Shown: positions 8,646-18,626, counted from the stretch's first letter. The stretch: DNA of 64,000 bases from Caproicibacterium argilliputei (GCF_029211325.2 NZ_CP135996.1:1302001-1366000); one strand, 5' to 3'. Program-made: numbers and translations. The notes: generated by a model not told the origin, from the letters alone.

Positions 8646-9161
8646 ATGGCAAGTAGTTCTGACCTTGTAGTTCTCGATACCCGAAAAATTGCAACGGGAA
8701 AAGATGGGCGTCTCTTCTGCGGTGTCGGCCAGGATACGCCACAGTTCCTTGCAGAATGCGGGGAATGGAGTGCAAAACTCAATGTAAAGAATACCGATTT
8801 TCAGCCGGTTGGCAGCGGCTTGGTTGTTGCAGTTCCAACCGGCTTTTCCGTTACGCTCACCATGACTGAAACAGTGGTGCGGGATGATGTTATGCTGGAG
8901 CCGCTTATTACGGCCTTGCAAAAAGGCATTATCCCATGGTACACCATGAATTGCGGAATTACCCGTGCAATCGACGACCAGGAGGAACGCATGACCTTTA
9001 ATCAGTGCGTCCCGGACGGCGACATCGATCTGGCATCATTAAAGCCGGGAGAAATCATCCAGCGCAGTTGGAGTTTCCGCGTCAATATGCTCCCGCAGTT
9101 CCAGAAGCTTTTTGCCTATGAGGGCAAGTACAATTCAGAATATACCCATTATCAGGGCTAA
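8646..9161 (+). CDS. xkdM: Tail tube protein (XkdM-like)
   Basis: The 171-residue beta-rich protein lies directly after the sheath gene, with ribosome binding site GAGAGGGGAAATG. FRVNMLPQFQKLFAYEG at the end and a central TLTMTETVVRDD match the XkdM family of tube proteins that form the rigid inner tail. Length and position fit. Confidence 0.85.
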   Translation: MASSSDLVVLDTRKIATGKDGRLFCGVGQDTPQFLAECGEWSAKLNVKNTDFQPVGSGLVVAVPTGFSVTLTMTETVVRDDVMLEPLITALQKGIIPWYTMNCGITRAIDDQEERMTFNQCVPDGDIDLASLKPGEIIQRSWSFRVNMLPQFQKLFAYEGKYNSEYTHYQG

Positions 9162-9174
9162 GGAGGAAATATAA

Positions 9175-9765
9175 ATGAGTGATGAAGTTAAAACCGCCCA
9201 GGATGTTTTGGATGCCGGTGTAACAGCCACGGGTGTAAGCCCGCAGGCTGTTACAACAGAATCCAGTCAGGAAGATGTGCTCAAGATGCTGCTCAGCGCA
9301 GCAGACTACAAAGAGGACACCAACCTGCAGAAGGCAATCACTGTGAAGCGAAACGGTACACAGGTTTTACCTTCTTTCCATGTACGCCCGTTGTCCCAAG
9401 ATGAAGTGAATATCGCGCACAAAAAAGCGACGAAATATATGTCCAATCCTGGTGGCCGCCGGCTTCCGAAAATCGAAGTCTCGACGGACAACAGCATTGA
9501 AAATGATTGGCTCATTTATCTTGCCACGACAGACGAAGATAAAGAAAAGCTGTGGAATAACCAGACATATATTAAAGGGCTGCAGTCAAAGTTCCCGAAT
9601 GTCGTTTTCTCTCAGGGGAGTTCAGGCCCGCAGATGATCAATCTGCTTTTGACTTTGGGAGAAAAGGTGACCATCACCAATTCAATCTTGGATATGAGTT
9701 ATCCGGAAGATGATATCGACGAAGATGCCAAGGAAGTTTCACAGACTGAATTCGCAAAAAACTAA
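9175..9765 (+). CDS. xkdN: Tail assembly chaperone, short form (XkdN-like)
   Basis: The 196-residue acidic protein, with AGGAGGAAATATAA before ATG, lies between tube and tape-measure genes, the position of XkdN and of lambda gpG. It carries VRPLSQDEVNIAHKKATKY and a C-terminal helix rich in Asp/Glu. The final codons are GCA AAA AAC TAA, so the -1 slippery heptamer A AAA AAC touches the stop codon and a downstream -1 frame is open for 69 codons (separate entry). The short form would coat the tape measure during tail assembly. Confidence 0.8.
   Translation: MSDEVKTAQDVLDAGVTATGVSPQAVTTESSQEDVLKMLLSAADYKEDTNLQKAITVKRNGTQVLPSFHVRPLSQDEVNIAHKKATKYMSNPGGRRLPKIEVSTDNSIENDWLIYLATTDEDKEKLWNNQTYIKGLQSKFPNVVFSQGSSGPQMINLLLTLGEKVTITNSILDMSYPEDDIDEDAKEVSQTEFAKN
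9756..9762 (+). promoter_or_regulatory. Probable -1 ribosomal frameshift site (A AAA AAC)
   Basis: The heptamer fits X XXY YYZ in the zero frame of the tail chaperone (GCA AAA AAC) and is immediately followed by the UAA stop. The identical heptamer is a well-known efficient -1 site in other systems. The -1 frame then runs open to 9971. I did not identify a clear stimulatory pseudoknot. Confidence 0.75.
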
Positions 9766-9971
9766 TTTTAGTCAGTTCGGTCGCGCGGCAGGTTGCTTCT
9801 ATATTTTTGAATAGTCATATCAGGCCGTTGGAAATATTGAAGTGGACATCAGGAGAACGTGCTTTTGCTGAAGCTGCTATTCTGGTGGCTACTGATGAAG
9901 GCGCACTGCCGCTGAATCGCAGAGAACTGACGAAATTCGGTTTGAGTACAAGCCTTTTGAAAAGCAAATGA
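9762..9971 (+). CDS. Tail assembly chaperone -1 frameshift extension (gpGT/XkzB-like)
   Basis: Read in the -1 frame from the slippery site, this segment adds 69 residues to the XkdN-like protein, for a fused product of about 265 residues. It has no start codon or ribosome binding site of its own at the 5' end. Its composition (SVARQVASIFLNSHIRPLEI, then WTSGERAFAEAAI) is helical and sensible, with a basic C-terminus. In lambda and many tailed phages the G-GT frameshift makes a minor long chaperone that links tape measure and tube subunits. PBSX has the separate small gene xkzB at this position. The next gene, the tape measure, starts 101 bases later. Confidence 0.75.
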   Translation, partial: LILVSSVARQVASIFLNSHIRPLEILKWTSGERAFAEAAILVATDEGALPLNRRELTKFGLSTSLLKSK

Positions 9972-10072
9972 ATCAAAGCCGCCTGGAGAATGTTCCAGGC
10001 AGCTTTTCTGTGGCAACTGTTTTGGCAATTGTCAGAGAAAAGCCGGATCGATAAAGAGGGGGAGAGAATCAA

Positions 10073-13000
10073 ATGTCAAGCGGAACGGCAGAAGAATTTG
10101 TTATTGATGTAACAGCAAAATTCAATGATGAGACAGGCAAGGGTGCAGCGGCGGTTGACAAAGAGATTTCTAAACTTAGCAAGGATGCTACTGCTTACGG
10201 CCAGGCCATGGACAAGGCACGTCAGAAAGCTAAGAACTTAGAAGAAGAACAGCGGAAACTGACGCAGAGACTTCAAGAAGCCCGTGGCAAGTACAATGAG
10301 GTAAAGTCAAAGGCGGATACCTACCGGAACGGAGTAGATGCCCTGAAGCAACGGTTAAAAGACCTCAATAGCCAGCAGAAAGGGGTTTCTGAGGGTATTA
10401 AGAGCGTGCAGGATCGGCTCAAATCTGCCACCAGCAGTGTCAAGGGTAATAATGATGAAACTGCCAGGCTTACGAATACATTAAAGCAGCTGCGGCAGCA
10501 GCATACGAACCTCAACAGCAGTATTAGTGCCACCAAAGAGCGTATATCGGCCGACACAACGGCTCTAAATGGATATGCCGCTGGGGCCAAAAAGAGCTAT
10601 CAAGCTCTTGGGGAACTTTTGAGTAAATCGAAGCAACTCAATCAGGAAATGGAGCAAAACAAGCGAACTCTTAATGAAAATGCTTCGGCGTATACGAAGG
10701 TTGCGCAGGAGCAGCTAAAGCTTCGACAGCAGAATTCTGCCTCATCCGATGTCATTGCCCAAAAAGTTCAAACAGTGAATTCTGTGGAATCTGGTAAAGC
10801 GTTAACGAGTGCGGGAAAATCCATAAACGGATTAGGGACTAAACTCACGCTCGGCCTTACAACTCCAATTGTAACGACCGGAATTGCGGCAATTAAGAAA
10901 GGCAACGATTTTGAGGCGCAGATGTCTCGCGTTAAAGCGATCTCCGGAGCAACGGAGAGTGAATTCGAAAAGCTATCCAATCAGGCAGTCAAACTGGGAG
11001 CAGATACTTCCTACAGTGCAACGGAGGTCGCTGAAGGTATGGAAAACTTGGCTTCGGCCGGCTTTACCGTCAATGAAATTACGGCTGCCATGCCCGGTAT
11101 GCTTAACCTCGCAGCGTCCAGCGGCGAGGATTTAGCGAACAGCGCAGATATCGCGGCATCAACCCTACGCGGATTTGGACTTGCTGCCAGCCAATCCGGT
11201 CATGTGGCAGACGTCTTGGCACAAAATGCTGCAAAGACGAACGCCGCTGTGGCAGATACCGGACTTGCAATGAAGTACATTGCTCCTGTTGCGAAGAATG
11301 CTGGGTGGTCATTAGAAAGCGTCACTGCTGCTATCGGTGAAATGGCTGACTCCGGAATCAAGGGAGAACAGGCCGGCACGACGTTGCGCGGTGCATTAAC
11401 AAACTTAATGGACCCGTCAAAAGAACAGGCGAAAGCCATGTCGTCTCTCGGCTTTTCAGCGTATGATGCACATGGAAAAATGAAGCCCTTGTCCCAAATC
11501 ATTGGAGAGCTTTCTCAGAAAACGAAGAGTCTTTCTGATCAGCAGCGGGACCAAAAGATCGCGACTATTATGGGAACAGATGCATTAAGCGGGATGCAAG
11601 TGCTTTTGAAAGACGGAAAATCCAATTTGGACAACCTCACAGCGTCTCTCGTGCACTCTGATGGTGCGTCCGAAGATATGGCAAATACAATGCTGGACAA
11701 TACGAAGGGTAGCATTGAGCAAATGAATGGATCTCTTGAAACTGCCGCGATAACTATCCAAAAAACTTTGGCGCCAACGATTACCGAGGCGGCCAATAAA
11801 GTGACAGAACTTTCAAATGCTTTTGCTGAACTGAGTCCGAACACGCAGAAAGGATTATTAGCTACTGTAGCTGGAATCGCGACGGTGGGACCAATTCTCA
11901 AAGGTGTAGGAGGTACGCTTAGCACTGTAGGAAAAATCAAAGAATTTTTTGGGAAACACGCAGCATCATCCGCTGTTGCCGAAGTTGGAACGGAAGCCGT
12001 GAAATCTGCTTCAAAGACAAGTTTGCTAACTAAGGTGATTTCTGGCGCCAAAAACGCGTTAGGGCTTATTCCTCTGCCGCTGAAGTTGATTACCGCTGGA
12101 GCAGGCGTTGCCGGAGTGGCAATCAAGAAATGGCATGACTACTGTGTGAATGACAATCTGCAAAAGCATTTCGGAGATGTGCAGCTGTCCATGGAGGAAG
12201 TGGAGGATGTAGCCAAGAGGTTGACAACTAACAAATGGACTATGCAGGTTGATACAGTAGTTAAAAACCAAGAAAAAATCACGGATCTTGAATCAGATTT
12301 AAAAAGCAACCTTGAAGAAATCAACAAAACCGAATGGAAGGTTTCTGTGGGATTAAAACTGACCGACGATGAAAAGACGGGTTTGAAAGAATCTGTATCA
12401 AGCTATGTTTCAAATGCAATAAAGGTTGTCGAGCAGCAGCATTATACTGCAAAACTTGCCATTGACACGGTGTTTACTCCGGGAACAGCTGAGAACACGA
12501 ATGCAACAACGTATGCCAATTCCCTTTATGGCGGGATGAGTAGTGAAATTCAAAGACTCGGAACTTCACTCGCTCAAATGTGGAATGATGCTTTTAAAGA
12601 CGGCATTATCAATGATGATGAGATTCAAAAAATCGTAAAAAAACTTGAACAGGGGAAGCAGAAGATACAGAGTGAGATGAACAAGCTTGAAAAAGCGCGT
12701 GCCGACGTGGAGATGCAGGATTTGCAATCGGATGCTCTTAAGGGTGGCTTGTCTGAGGACAGCTTTTCAAAGCTGTTGGATGAGGAGAATACACAATTGG
12801 AGAGTCAAAAAAAATCAGCTAAAGAGGCCGCCAAAAATGCTAAGGTTCAATCGCGAGTTGCTTACAATGATCACAAAATTTCAAAATCCGCCTATGACAA
12901 ACAGATTGATAAAATTGACTCTAATACGGATAAACAGTTAGGTACAAACACCGCGAATGCATTAGGCAATGCTGCTGATACGATTAAAAGCAACTACAGT

Positions 13001-14680
13001 AAAGAATATAGCGGTGTTGAGTCAAATTTTGCTTCATCTTTTAAAGACTTTCTCAAAAAAGGCACGACAGACGAGGATGGTCATGGGGTTAAGTGGGGGA
13101 GCTTTTTTAGTTCGATTGAATCGCAAATAAAAAGTTCTGGCATCCAAGGTGATTCAGCGTCAGCTATACAAAAATTGACGCAGAAACTGCAACCTATGAC
13201 ATCAGAACTTTTAGGGGAAACAGATGCATGGCTGAAAAACAAGCAGTCTATACCTAAGGCGGTCTCCAGCCAACTGGAAAAAACTTTTCAGATGGAGGTT
13301 ATGGCCGGAGATACTTCTCATGCGGATGAATACACCGGTATGCAAATGGGAAAATCTAATGCCTACTTAAAAATGCTTGAAAATGCAAAGAAGTCAGGTG
13401 TAGTCGTTCCTGAAGGTATCATAAAGGGTGCAGAAATTAGTTCAGGAAAGACTTTTTCAAACGGAGCATTTGTAGATGCCGAGAAAGCGACGGCACTCGC
13501 TTCCGACAAGCTGAACGAACTTTTCAAAAAAATGGGTGTCAATGCAAAATCAAGCTTTGCAACGAATTTTGCAGGGCAATTGCAGCCAGAAGTACAGGCT
13601 TCTATTTCTTCATTGCTTAGTGGAATCACCGGGAAGCAAAGTGGTACAGAGCTTAAAAATCTATTCAAAAATGCCAATATCGATATTTCTGATGGTCTAG
13701 CGTCTGCGATTAGCAAGACAAAGCCAGAAGTACAGACAAAATTGTCCGGCTTGATTGCGGGCTTATTTTCTGGCATTCAGCTGGACACAGGGAATTTAAA
13801 ATCGGTGTTTGGAGGATTGAATGTTGGCATTTCTGATGGCATAGCAAGTAGCTTAGCTGGGCTTTCTCCAGAAATCCAGCAGGGGTTGATTTCGGCTGTA
13901 GAGTCTACAAATCCACAGGCGGCTTTATCTGCGTTGCAGCAGAAATTTTCTGATAATGCAACGCTCAAAGGTCTTAAAATTGATACGGACAGTACCGGGA
14001 AATTGGCAATTGAAGAAGTGAGCAGCACGCTGTCTACTATGAATACAATGACCGGCGGAGCAACATTGACAGGACCTACGATGGGGGCAATCCAAGGAGT
14101 TACAAGCGCCGCGCAAGCCGCGTTGGCAAAGGCTAAAGCAGAATTAGCAGGAACGTCATTAACCATGCACGCAAAAATTGCAGTCGAATCGTATAGTGCC
14201 GGTGCAAGACCATCGTCTGGGCCTCAGCAAGCTGGCGTTGGTTATACTGCCAATGGCGACATCAAAACAAAGCCTACGCTGACGTGGGTCGCCGAAGCGG
14301 GATACCCGGAAGCAATTATCCCATTTGACCCGGCTCGGCGCCAGCGGGCCTTGGGCCTGTGGAAGCAAACTGGTGAAGCACTTGGTGTAAAACCGCAGTA
14401 TCATGCAGCGGGCGGTATTGTAGGCGGCCAGTTGCCGCAGCGACGTAACCCGCAGGAAGTGTTTGCCTCGCAGCAAACTGCTGTTGCAGCGGCGCCTGTA
14501 GTGGCTGCTGCCAGTGGCGTCGGTATGAATTTAGGCGGTGTGCAGATCATCGTACAGGGCGGCGATGGCGATATTGTGAAAGTAATCGCTGCTCACAAGC
14601 AGGAAATCGCTGAGGCGGTGGCAGAGGTTGTAAATGGTGCGATGGACTCTGCCAACGTGCCAATGGCGCAGGGGGAATGA
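10073..14680 (+). CDS. Tape measure protein (XkdO-like)
   Basis: The 1535-residue product has ribosome binding site GAGGGGGAGAG. Residues ~25-230 are a long coiled coil (QKAKNLEEEQRKLTQRLQEA type). Residues ~255-600 are the TP901-family tape-measure core with ASAGFTVNEITAAMPGMLNLA and GIKGEQAGTTLRGALTNLMDP. A hydrophobic segment at ~660-690 follows. Residues ~1160-1300 have three imperfect repeats around ISDGLASAI and PEVQ/PEIQ with short spacers. The C-terminus has AEAGYPEAIIPFDPARRQRALGLW, common in phage tape measures. It sets tail length and is ejected with DNA. At about 0.15 nm per residue the tail would be near 230 nm. Confidence 0.9.
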   Translation: MSSGTAEEFVIDVTAKFNDETGKGAAAVDKEISKLSKDATAYGQAMDKARQKAKNLEEEQRKLTQRLQEARGKYNEVKSKADTYRNGVDALKQRLKDLNSQQKGVSEGIKSVQDRLKSATSSVKGNNDETARLTNTLKQLRQQHTNLNSSISATKERISADTTALNGYAAGAKKSYQALGELLSKSKQLNQEMEQNKRTLNENASAYTKVAQEQLKLRQQNSASSDVIAQKVQTVNSVESGKALTSAGKSINGLGTKLTLGLTTPIVTTGIAAIKKGNDFEAQMSRVKAISGATESEFEKLSNQAVKLGADTSYSATEVAEGMENLASAGFTVNEITAAMPGMLNLAASSGEDLANSADIAASTLRGFGLAASQSGHVADVLAQNAAKTNAAVADTGLAMKYIAPVAKNAGWSLESVTAAIGEMADSGIKGEQAGTTLRGALTNLMDPSKEQAKAMSSLGFSAYDAHGKMKPLSQIIGELSQKTKSLSDQQRDQKIATIMGTDALSGMQVLLKDGKSNLDNLTASLVHSDGASEDMANTMLDNTKGSIEQMNGSLETAAITIQKTLAPTITEAANKVTELSNAFAELSPNTQKGLLATVAGIATVGPILKGVGGTLSTVGKIKEFFGKHAASSAVAEVGTEAVKSASKTSLLTKVISGAKNALGLIPLPLKLITAGAGVAGVAIKKWHDYCVNDNLQKHFGDVQLSMEEVEDVAKRLTTNKWTMQVDTVVKNQEKITDLESDLKSNLEEINKTEWKVSVGLKLTDDEKTGLKESVSSYVSNAIKVVEQQHYTAKLAIDTVFTPGTAENTNATTYANSLYGGMSSEIQRLGTSLAQMWNDAFKDGIINDDEIQKIVKKLEQGKQKIQSEMNKLEKARADVEMQDLQSDALKGGLSEDSFSKLLDEENTQLESQKKSAKEAAKNAKVQSRVAYNDHKISKSAYDKQIDKIDSNTDKQLGTNTANALGNAADTIKSNYSKEYSGVESNFASSFKDFLKKGTTDEDGHGVKWGSFFSSIESQIKSSGIQGDSASAIQKLTQKLQPMTSELLGETDAWLKNKQSIPKAVSSQLEKTFQMEVMAGDTSHADEYTGMQMGKSNAYLKMLENAKKSGVVVPEGIIKGAEISSGKTFSNGAFVDAEKATALASDKLNELFKKMGVNAKSSFATNFAGQLQPEVQASISSLLSGITGKQSGTELKNLFKNANIDISDGLASAISKTKPEVQTKLSGLIAGLFSGIQLDTGNLKSVFGGLNVGISDGIASSLAGLSPEIQQGLISAVESTNPQAALSALQQKFSDNATLKGLKIDTDSTGKLAIEEVSSTLSTMNTMTGGATLTGPTMGAIQGVTSAAQAALAKAKAELAGTSLTMHAKIAVESYSAGARPSSGPQQAGVGYTANGDIKTKPTLTWVAEAGYPEAIIPFDPARRQRALGLWKQTGEALGVKPQYHAAGGIVGGQLPQRRNPQEVFASQQTAVAAAPVVAAASGVGMNLGGVQIIVQGGDGDIVKVIAAHKQEIAEAVAEVVNGAMDSANVPMAQGE

Positions 14681-14684
14681 TAAG

Positions 14685-15662
14685 GTGGATATTTATTTGA
14701 CCGAACTAAGAGGGGAGCCGGAGAAACCAGATGGATATGAGTTGCGATTCCCCACTCTGCCACAGGAAGTATCCATTTCCACTACGGCAACGTTTCAGTC
14801 TTACAATATCATCAATTTAGGCAATACGGTTCTCCCAGACGGCACAGATTTAAAAAGCATTACCTGGGACGGAACGCTTTACGGCACCGGACGAGAGGAA
14901 TGCCTTGGTACTGCTATGCGGGAGTGGCAAGATCCAGAAGACGTATCCAAGCGGATACAGGGGTGGGAAGAATCACACCAGAAGCTGCGGCTGAACATCA
15001 CAGAAACTTGGATAAACTATGATGTTTATGTGAAGTCGTTCAAGCCCCAGTTGACCGGTGGCTTTGGGGATATCTCCTATAGTCTTGAGTTGACAGAAGC
15101 GCGGCTTCCACAAATCTTGGTAAGCAATCCAAAGGCATCTACTACCATCCCACCGCAGGTTGTGGCCAACGATACAAAATTTATTTGCGATACAACGATG
15201 GACGTATCGATTACGCAGGGCGGGAAATATACGGCAATGGTTTATTGTACGGCCGGGCGGCCGAACGTCGTTGCTGGGACCGGTGGCGTGGTGGATATTA
15301 CATTGAAGAGCCGCAAAAACGATAACTGGTATTTTCAGTGTACCGCCAAAGGGACAGTTGGAAAAATGACGGGCGTGTATATTAACGGTTCCAAGCAGCC
15401 TATATTCCATTGTTCTATTGCCGCGAAAAGCATCAATTTTAGAGGGTCTGCCGCGGTAACGTCCTCTAAAAAAACGTATACAGTAGCTGGCAGCGATACC
15501 ATTTGGTACATAGCCGTGAAAATGTACCAGGATGGGAATCAGTGGGCGAAAATCTACAATGCCAACAAAACTTTAATTGAAGCGGTCGCGCGTGCACATG
15601 GAAAATCTGCATCGGAGCGCGGAAGATATCTTTTTCCAGGGACAAAACTCATTATTCCATAA
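14685..15662 (+). CDS. xkdP: XkdP-like LysM baseplate protein with inserted Ig-like module
   Basis: Start GTG 14685 was chosen because the frame upstream runs through the tape-measure gene; 325 residues. Residues 1-155 are the XkdP-type N-terminal domain (ITWDGTLYGTGREE). Residues ~163-248 are a beta module with the pattern CDTTMDVSITQGGKY, GRPNVVAGTGGVVDIT and GVYINGSKQP. Residues ~260-325 are a LysM domain (YTVAGSDTIWYIAVKMY to LFPGTKLIIP) that binds peptidoglycan. The middle module recurs twice in the endolysin at 22960. XkdP-family proteins sit on the hub and help reach the cell wall. Confidence 0.85.
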   Translation: MDIYLTELRGEPEKPDGYELRFPTLPQEVSISTTATFQSYNIINLGNTVLPDGTDLKSITWDGTLYGTGREECLGTAMREWQDPEDVSKRIQGWEESHQKLRLNITETWINYDVYVKSFKPQLTGGFGDISYSLELTEARLPQILVSNPKASTTIPPQVVANDTKFICDTTMDVSITQGGKYTAMVYCTAGRPNVVAGTGGVVDITLKSRKNDNWYFQCTAKGTVGKMTGVYINGSKQPIFHCSIAAKSINFRGSAAVTSSKKTYTVAGSDTIWYIAVKMYQDGNQWAKIYNANKTLIEAVARAHGKSASERGRYLFPGTKLIIP

Positions 15663-15679
15663 AGGAGGGAGACGCGGGA

Positions 15680-16678
15680 ATGTCGATAGCTGTCAGTCCG
15701 CAGTACACGCTATTTTTGCAAAAGGGCGGTAAAACATATCAGCTGCTGAAAGCGTGCTCAGCGGCAACGCTGAGTGAAAAGACGGACTCTCTTGCGCAGA
15801 CGCTCACATTTACTGTGGCAAGTGTTAAAGCCGGTAATGCTTATATAGGTTCTATCATTGACCCGGGCGATATTGTTCATTTGACCTGTAATGACGGGGA
15901 TCGAAAAGGAGAGCTCTTCAAAGGCCCTGTGTGGGAAGTGAACTACAGCCAGGATGCACGGTCTATTTCCTATACGGCGTATGATCCACTGATTTACATT
16001 CAAAAAAGCAGTGATGCGCTGTTCTTTCCGGTCGGGCGTACCACGCAGCAGATTTTTCAGTCAATTTGTAGCAAGTGGAAAATCCCTTTGCAGTATAAGT
16101 ATACCGGCGGGATCAAGCACGAAAAGAAAAGTTGGACGAATAATAAAGTTTCCGATATGATGTTGGAACTGCTCAAAGATGCGAAGAAGAAATCAAAAGT
16201 ATCGTACATGATGAAGTGGCAGGCAGGGTATTTGCTTGTAGCAAACCGCGGTATCAATAAAATCGTGTACTCGTTTTCGGACAGTACGAATCTGACCAAG
16301 GCATCCAGTAAGCGGTCAATGGAGAATGTAGTGACGCAGATTATCATCACCGGCAGTGCAAAGGACAGCGGGCAGATACCAATCAAGGCCACAGTCAAGG
16401 GAACGTACCAGAATCGTTACGGTGTCCTGCAGAACGTTCAGGAGATGAAAGAGAAGCAATCCCTCGCAGATGCAAAATCAGATGCAACCAAAGATTTATG
16501 GGAGAACCGCCAGCCAACACTTACCTTTACAGGAGAGTCGGTTGACTATCCGTTTTTGCGCAAAGGTGACTTGGTGAATTTCTTATCCGGCGCGAATGGC
16601 GGATACAAGAAAATCAGTGTATCGAGTGTCTCACACAATCTGCTGGGCCGCACGATGGCATTGGAGTTGGAATTATGA
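15680..16678 (+). CDS. xkdQ: Baseplate hub protein (XkdQ-like)
   Basis: The 332-residue product, with AAAGGAGGGAGACGCGGG before ATG, has the XkdQ/YqbQ features: a beta N-terminus with YTAYDPLIYIQKS, TTQQIFQSICSKWKIPLQ, and a C-terminal beta domain with DLVNFLSGANGGYKKI. It corresponds to the gp27-type hub at the tail tip. The stop overlaps the next start (ATGA). Confidence 0.85.
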   Translation: MSIAVSPQYTLFLQKGGKTYQLLKACSAATLSEKTDSLAQTLTFTVASVKAGNAYIGSIIDPGDIVHLTCNDGDRKGELFKGPVWEVNYSQDARSISYTAYDPLIYIQKSSDALFFPVGRTTQQIFQSICSKWKIPLQYKYTGGIKHEKKSWTNNKVSDMMLELLKDAKKKSKVSYMMKWQAGYLLVANRGINKIVYSFSDSTNLTKASSKRSMENVVTQIIITGSAKDSGQIPIKATVKGTYQNRYGVLQNVQEMKEKQSLADAKSDATKDLWENRQPTLTFTGESVDYPFLRKGDLVNFLSGANGGYKKISVSSVSHNLLGRTMALELEL

Positions 16679-17022
16679 AACAGGTTGAAAAGATGTGCCG
16701 GACGCTCCGGCAGCAGGCACACGAAACAGGCAAGTTTTATAGTATGAATCAAGTAGCACTCGGTACCATCACCGCGGGGAAGTCGTTGCAGATTGACGGC
16801 TTCCCTTTTTCTATACCAGTGGGTAACTATTACGTCTGCCGGACTCTGTGTCAGTCAGAAAGCCAATGGACGGAAGTTCTCCCGGTGGATAATTCCGGTT
16901 GGGTGAAACTGCCGGACAAGTTGAAGCCGCTGGCAGTCGGCGACCGCGTTTTGGTAGTCATGCCGTCAAACGGTGCCGGCAATCCGTCCGACTACATTGT
17001 AGTGGACGTTGTGGAAAGTTAG
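16675..17022 (+). CDS. DUF2577 baseplate protein (XkdR-like)
   Basis: The 115-residue OB-fold-like protein starts with an ATGA overlap. LKPLAVGDRVLVVMPSNGAG and a final YIVVDVVE strand are typical of DUF2577 (XkdR), a small protein between hub and DUF2634 genes in PBSX-like phages. It probably forms part of the tail-tip spike. Confidence 0.8.
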   Translation: MKQVEKMCRTLRQQAHETGKFYSMNQVALGTITAGKSLQIDGFPFSIPVGNYYVCRTLCQSESQWTEVLPVDNSGWVKLPDKLKPLAVGDRVLVVMPSNGAGNPSDYIVVDVVES

Positions 17023-17035
17023 GAGATGATGAGAT

Positions 17036-17512
17036 GTGGATAGCTTGATGCCAGATTCCGTGTTTGAAAACGTTGACGAGGGCAGCGAAACTACAAGCGG
17101 AATGGATGAAAATTTTACAGGTTATTTGCCGAGTGCTTATTTTGCAGACAATGATTTTCAGCGCGACGGCACCCATCAGATTGTCGAAGCCTCCGGCGTG
17201 GATGCATGGAAACAGTGGTGCCAAAAATGCTTGGTTACACAAAAAGGAGCAAGCCCGTATTATCCGGAAAACTTTGGCATTGACCTGCAAGCGGCTTTTG
17301 ACAAACCGGATCGCAGCTACACAGAGAACATCCTGTCGCGCGAAATCAAAGAGGCCTTGGAGGCTGACCCTTACCACCGCTTGAGCAGTGTAACCAGCGT
17401 GCAGTTTGCATGGAACCGTGGGAACGCGCTCCAGGTGTCCCTGCAACTGACCGGCATCGATGGAAGTTCCATTTCTGTTTCCACAACAGTGGGGAGGAAT
17501 ACATATGTCTGA
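17036..17512 (+). CDS. DUF2634 baseplate protein (XkdS-like, gp25-related)
   Basis: GTG start with AGGAGATGATGA upstream; 158 residues. YYPENFGIDLQ and ILSREIKEALEADPYHRLSSV match DUF2634, the PBSX XkdS family that is related to T4 gp25, the wedge protein that starts sheath assembly. It overlaps the baseplate J gene by 8 bases. Confidence 0.8.
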   Translation: MDSLMPDSVFENVDEGSETTSGMDENFTGYLPSAYFADNDFQRDGTHQIVEASGVDAWKQWCQKCLVTQKGASPYYPENFGIDLQAAFDKPDRSYTENILSREIKEALEADPYHRLSSVTSVQFAWNRGNALQVSLQLTGIDGSSISVSTTVGRNTYV

Positions 17513-18626
17513 TTTTACAGCCCCGTCTTTTTTGACGGAGGATCAAGATACCATAATGGAACGTATGCGGGAAAGGTTCCCAGCGGATATTGACACGTCC
17601 GCTGGCGGCTTTGTTTGGGATTTGCTCCGGCCGACCGCGGTGGAAGAATCGCGGTTCATGAACTTTGACCTTGTCAATGCTTTGCAAATTGTTTTCCCGC
17701 AGTTTGCATCGGAACAGTGGCTGGACTACCACGCGGAGAATCGGGGAATTGAAAGGAAAGCGGCACAGCCGTCAACGGGGAAAGTAACGATTACAGGAAA
17801 ACCGGGAACCGTAGTGGCCGCCGGTTCTCTTTTTTCTACTACTAGTGTGGGAGATTCCCTCTCAGTCGATTTTGCAGTGACACAGGATGTAACAATACCG
17901 GAAACAGGGACTGCGGAAGCGGCGGTGAAGTGTACGCAGACCGGTTTAAGCGGAAATGTACAAGCCGGCACCGTCGTCTTAAAAGATAGCAGTTTGTCCG
18001 GTGTTACCGCAGTTACCAATGAGGCTGCTTTTACCGGCGGCACAGAAATAGAAGATGATGAAAGCCTACGTGCGCGAATCTTATACATTGACAGAACGCA
18101 AGGACTGTCGTATGTCGGCAGCGTATCAGATTACAAACGGTGGGCGTTAACAGTGCCGGGTACAGGTTCGGCCACTATTATTTCGGCGCAGGATGATACC
18201 GGTCTTGTCAAAATCGTTCTGACGGACAGCAATGGGGCACCAGCGACAGAGGAACTCTGCACCTCAGTTTACAACTATATCATGCATCCGGACGATCCGG
18301 CGTCAAGACTGGCACCCATTAACGCGAATATTTCCGTTGTGCCGCCGGAGGAAGTGCAAGTAACCATTGCCGCGACCGTTGAGCTTGAAAGCGGGAATCT
18401 TGATACGGTCAAGGAACATTTTGAATCCGTACTGTTGCCTTATTTTGGCGAGGTTCCTAATGACGGAGAAATCCGGTACACAAAAATTGCCTCTTTGTTG
18501 TCAGACACCCCAGGGGTACATGATTTCAAAAGCCTTTCCATTAACGGCAAGGCAGAAAACATACCGGTTACGGCCATGGCAACGCCTGTGCTGAAAGAGA
18601 TTGATTTTGATGGAGGGGATGTGTAA
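17505..18626 (+). CDS. xkdT: Baseplate J family protein (XkdT-like)
   Basis: Start at ATG 17505, after GGGGAGGAATACAT and overlapping the previous stop; 373 residues. FPADIDTSAGGFVWDLLRPTAVE, ETAAYGTEIE-like GGTEIEDDESLRARIL, and VGSVSDYKRWAL are hallmarks of the P2 gpJ / Mu gp47 / XkdT family. It builds the wedge ring of the baseplate and works with gp25 and the next protein. Length fits the family. Confidence 0.9.
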   Translation: MSDFTAPSFLTEDQDTIMERMRERFPADIDTSAGGFVWDLLRPTAVEESRFMNFDLVNALQIVFPQFASEQWLDYHAENRGIERKAAQPSTGKVTITGKPGTVVAAGSLFSTTSVGDSLSVDFAVTQDVTIPETGTAEAAVKCTQTGLSGNVQAGTVVLKDSSLSGVTAVTNEAAFTGGTEIEDDESLRARILYIDRTQGLSYVGSVSDYKRWALTVPGTGSATIISAQDDTGLVKIVLTDSNGAPATEELCTSVYNYIMHPDDPASRLAPINANISVVPPEEVQVTIAATVELESGNLDTVKEHFESVLLPYFGEVPNDGEIRYTKIASLLSDTPGVHDFKSLSINGKAENIPVTAMATPVLKEIDFDGGDV

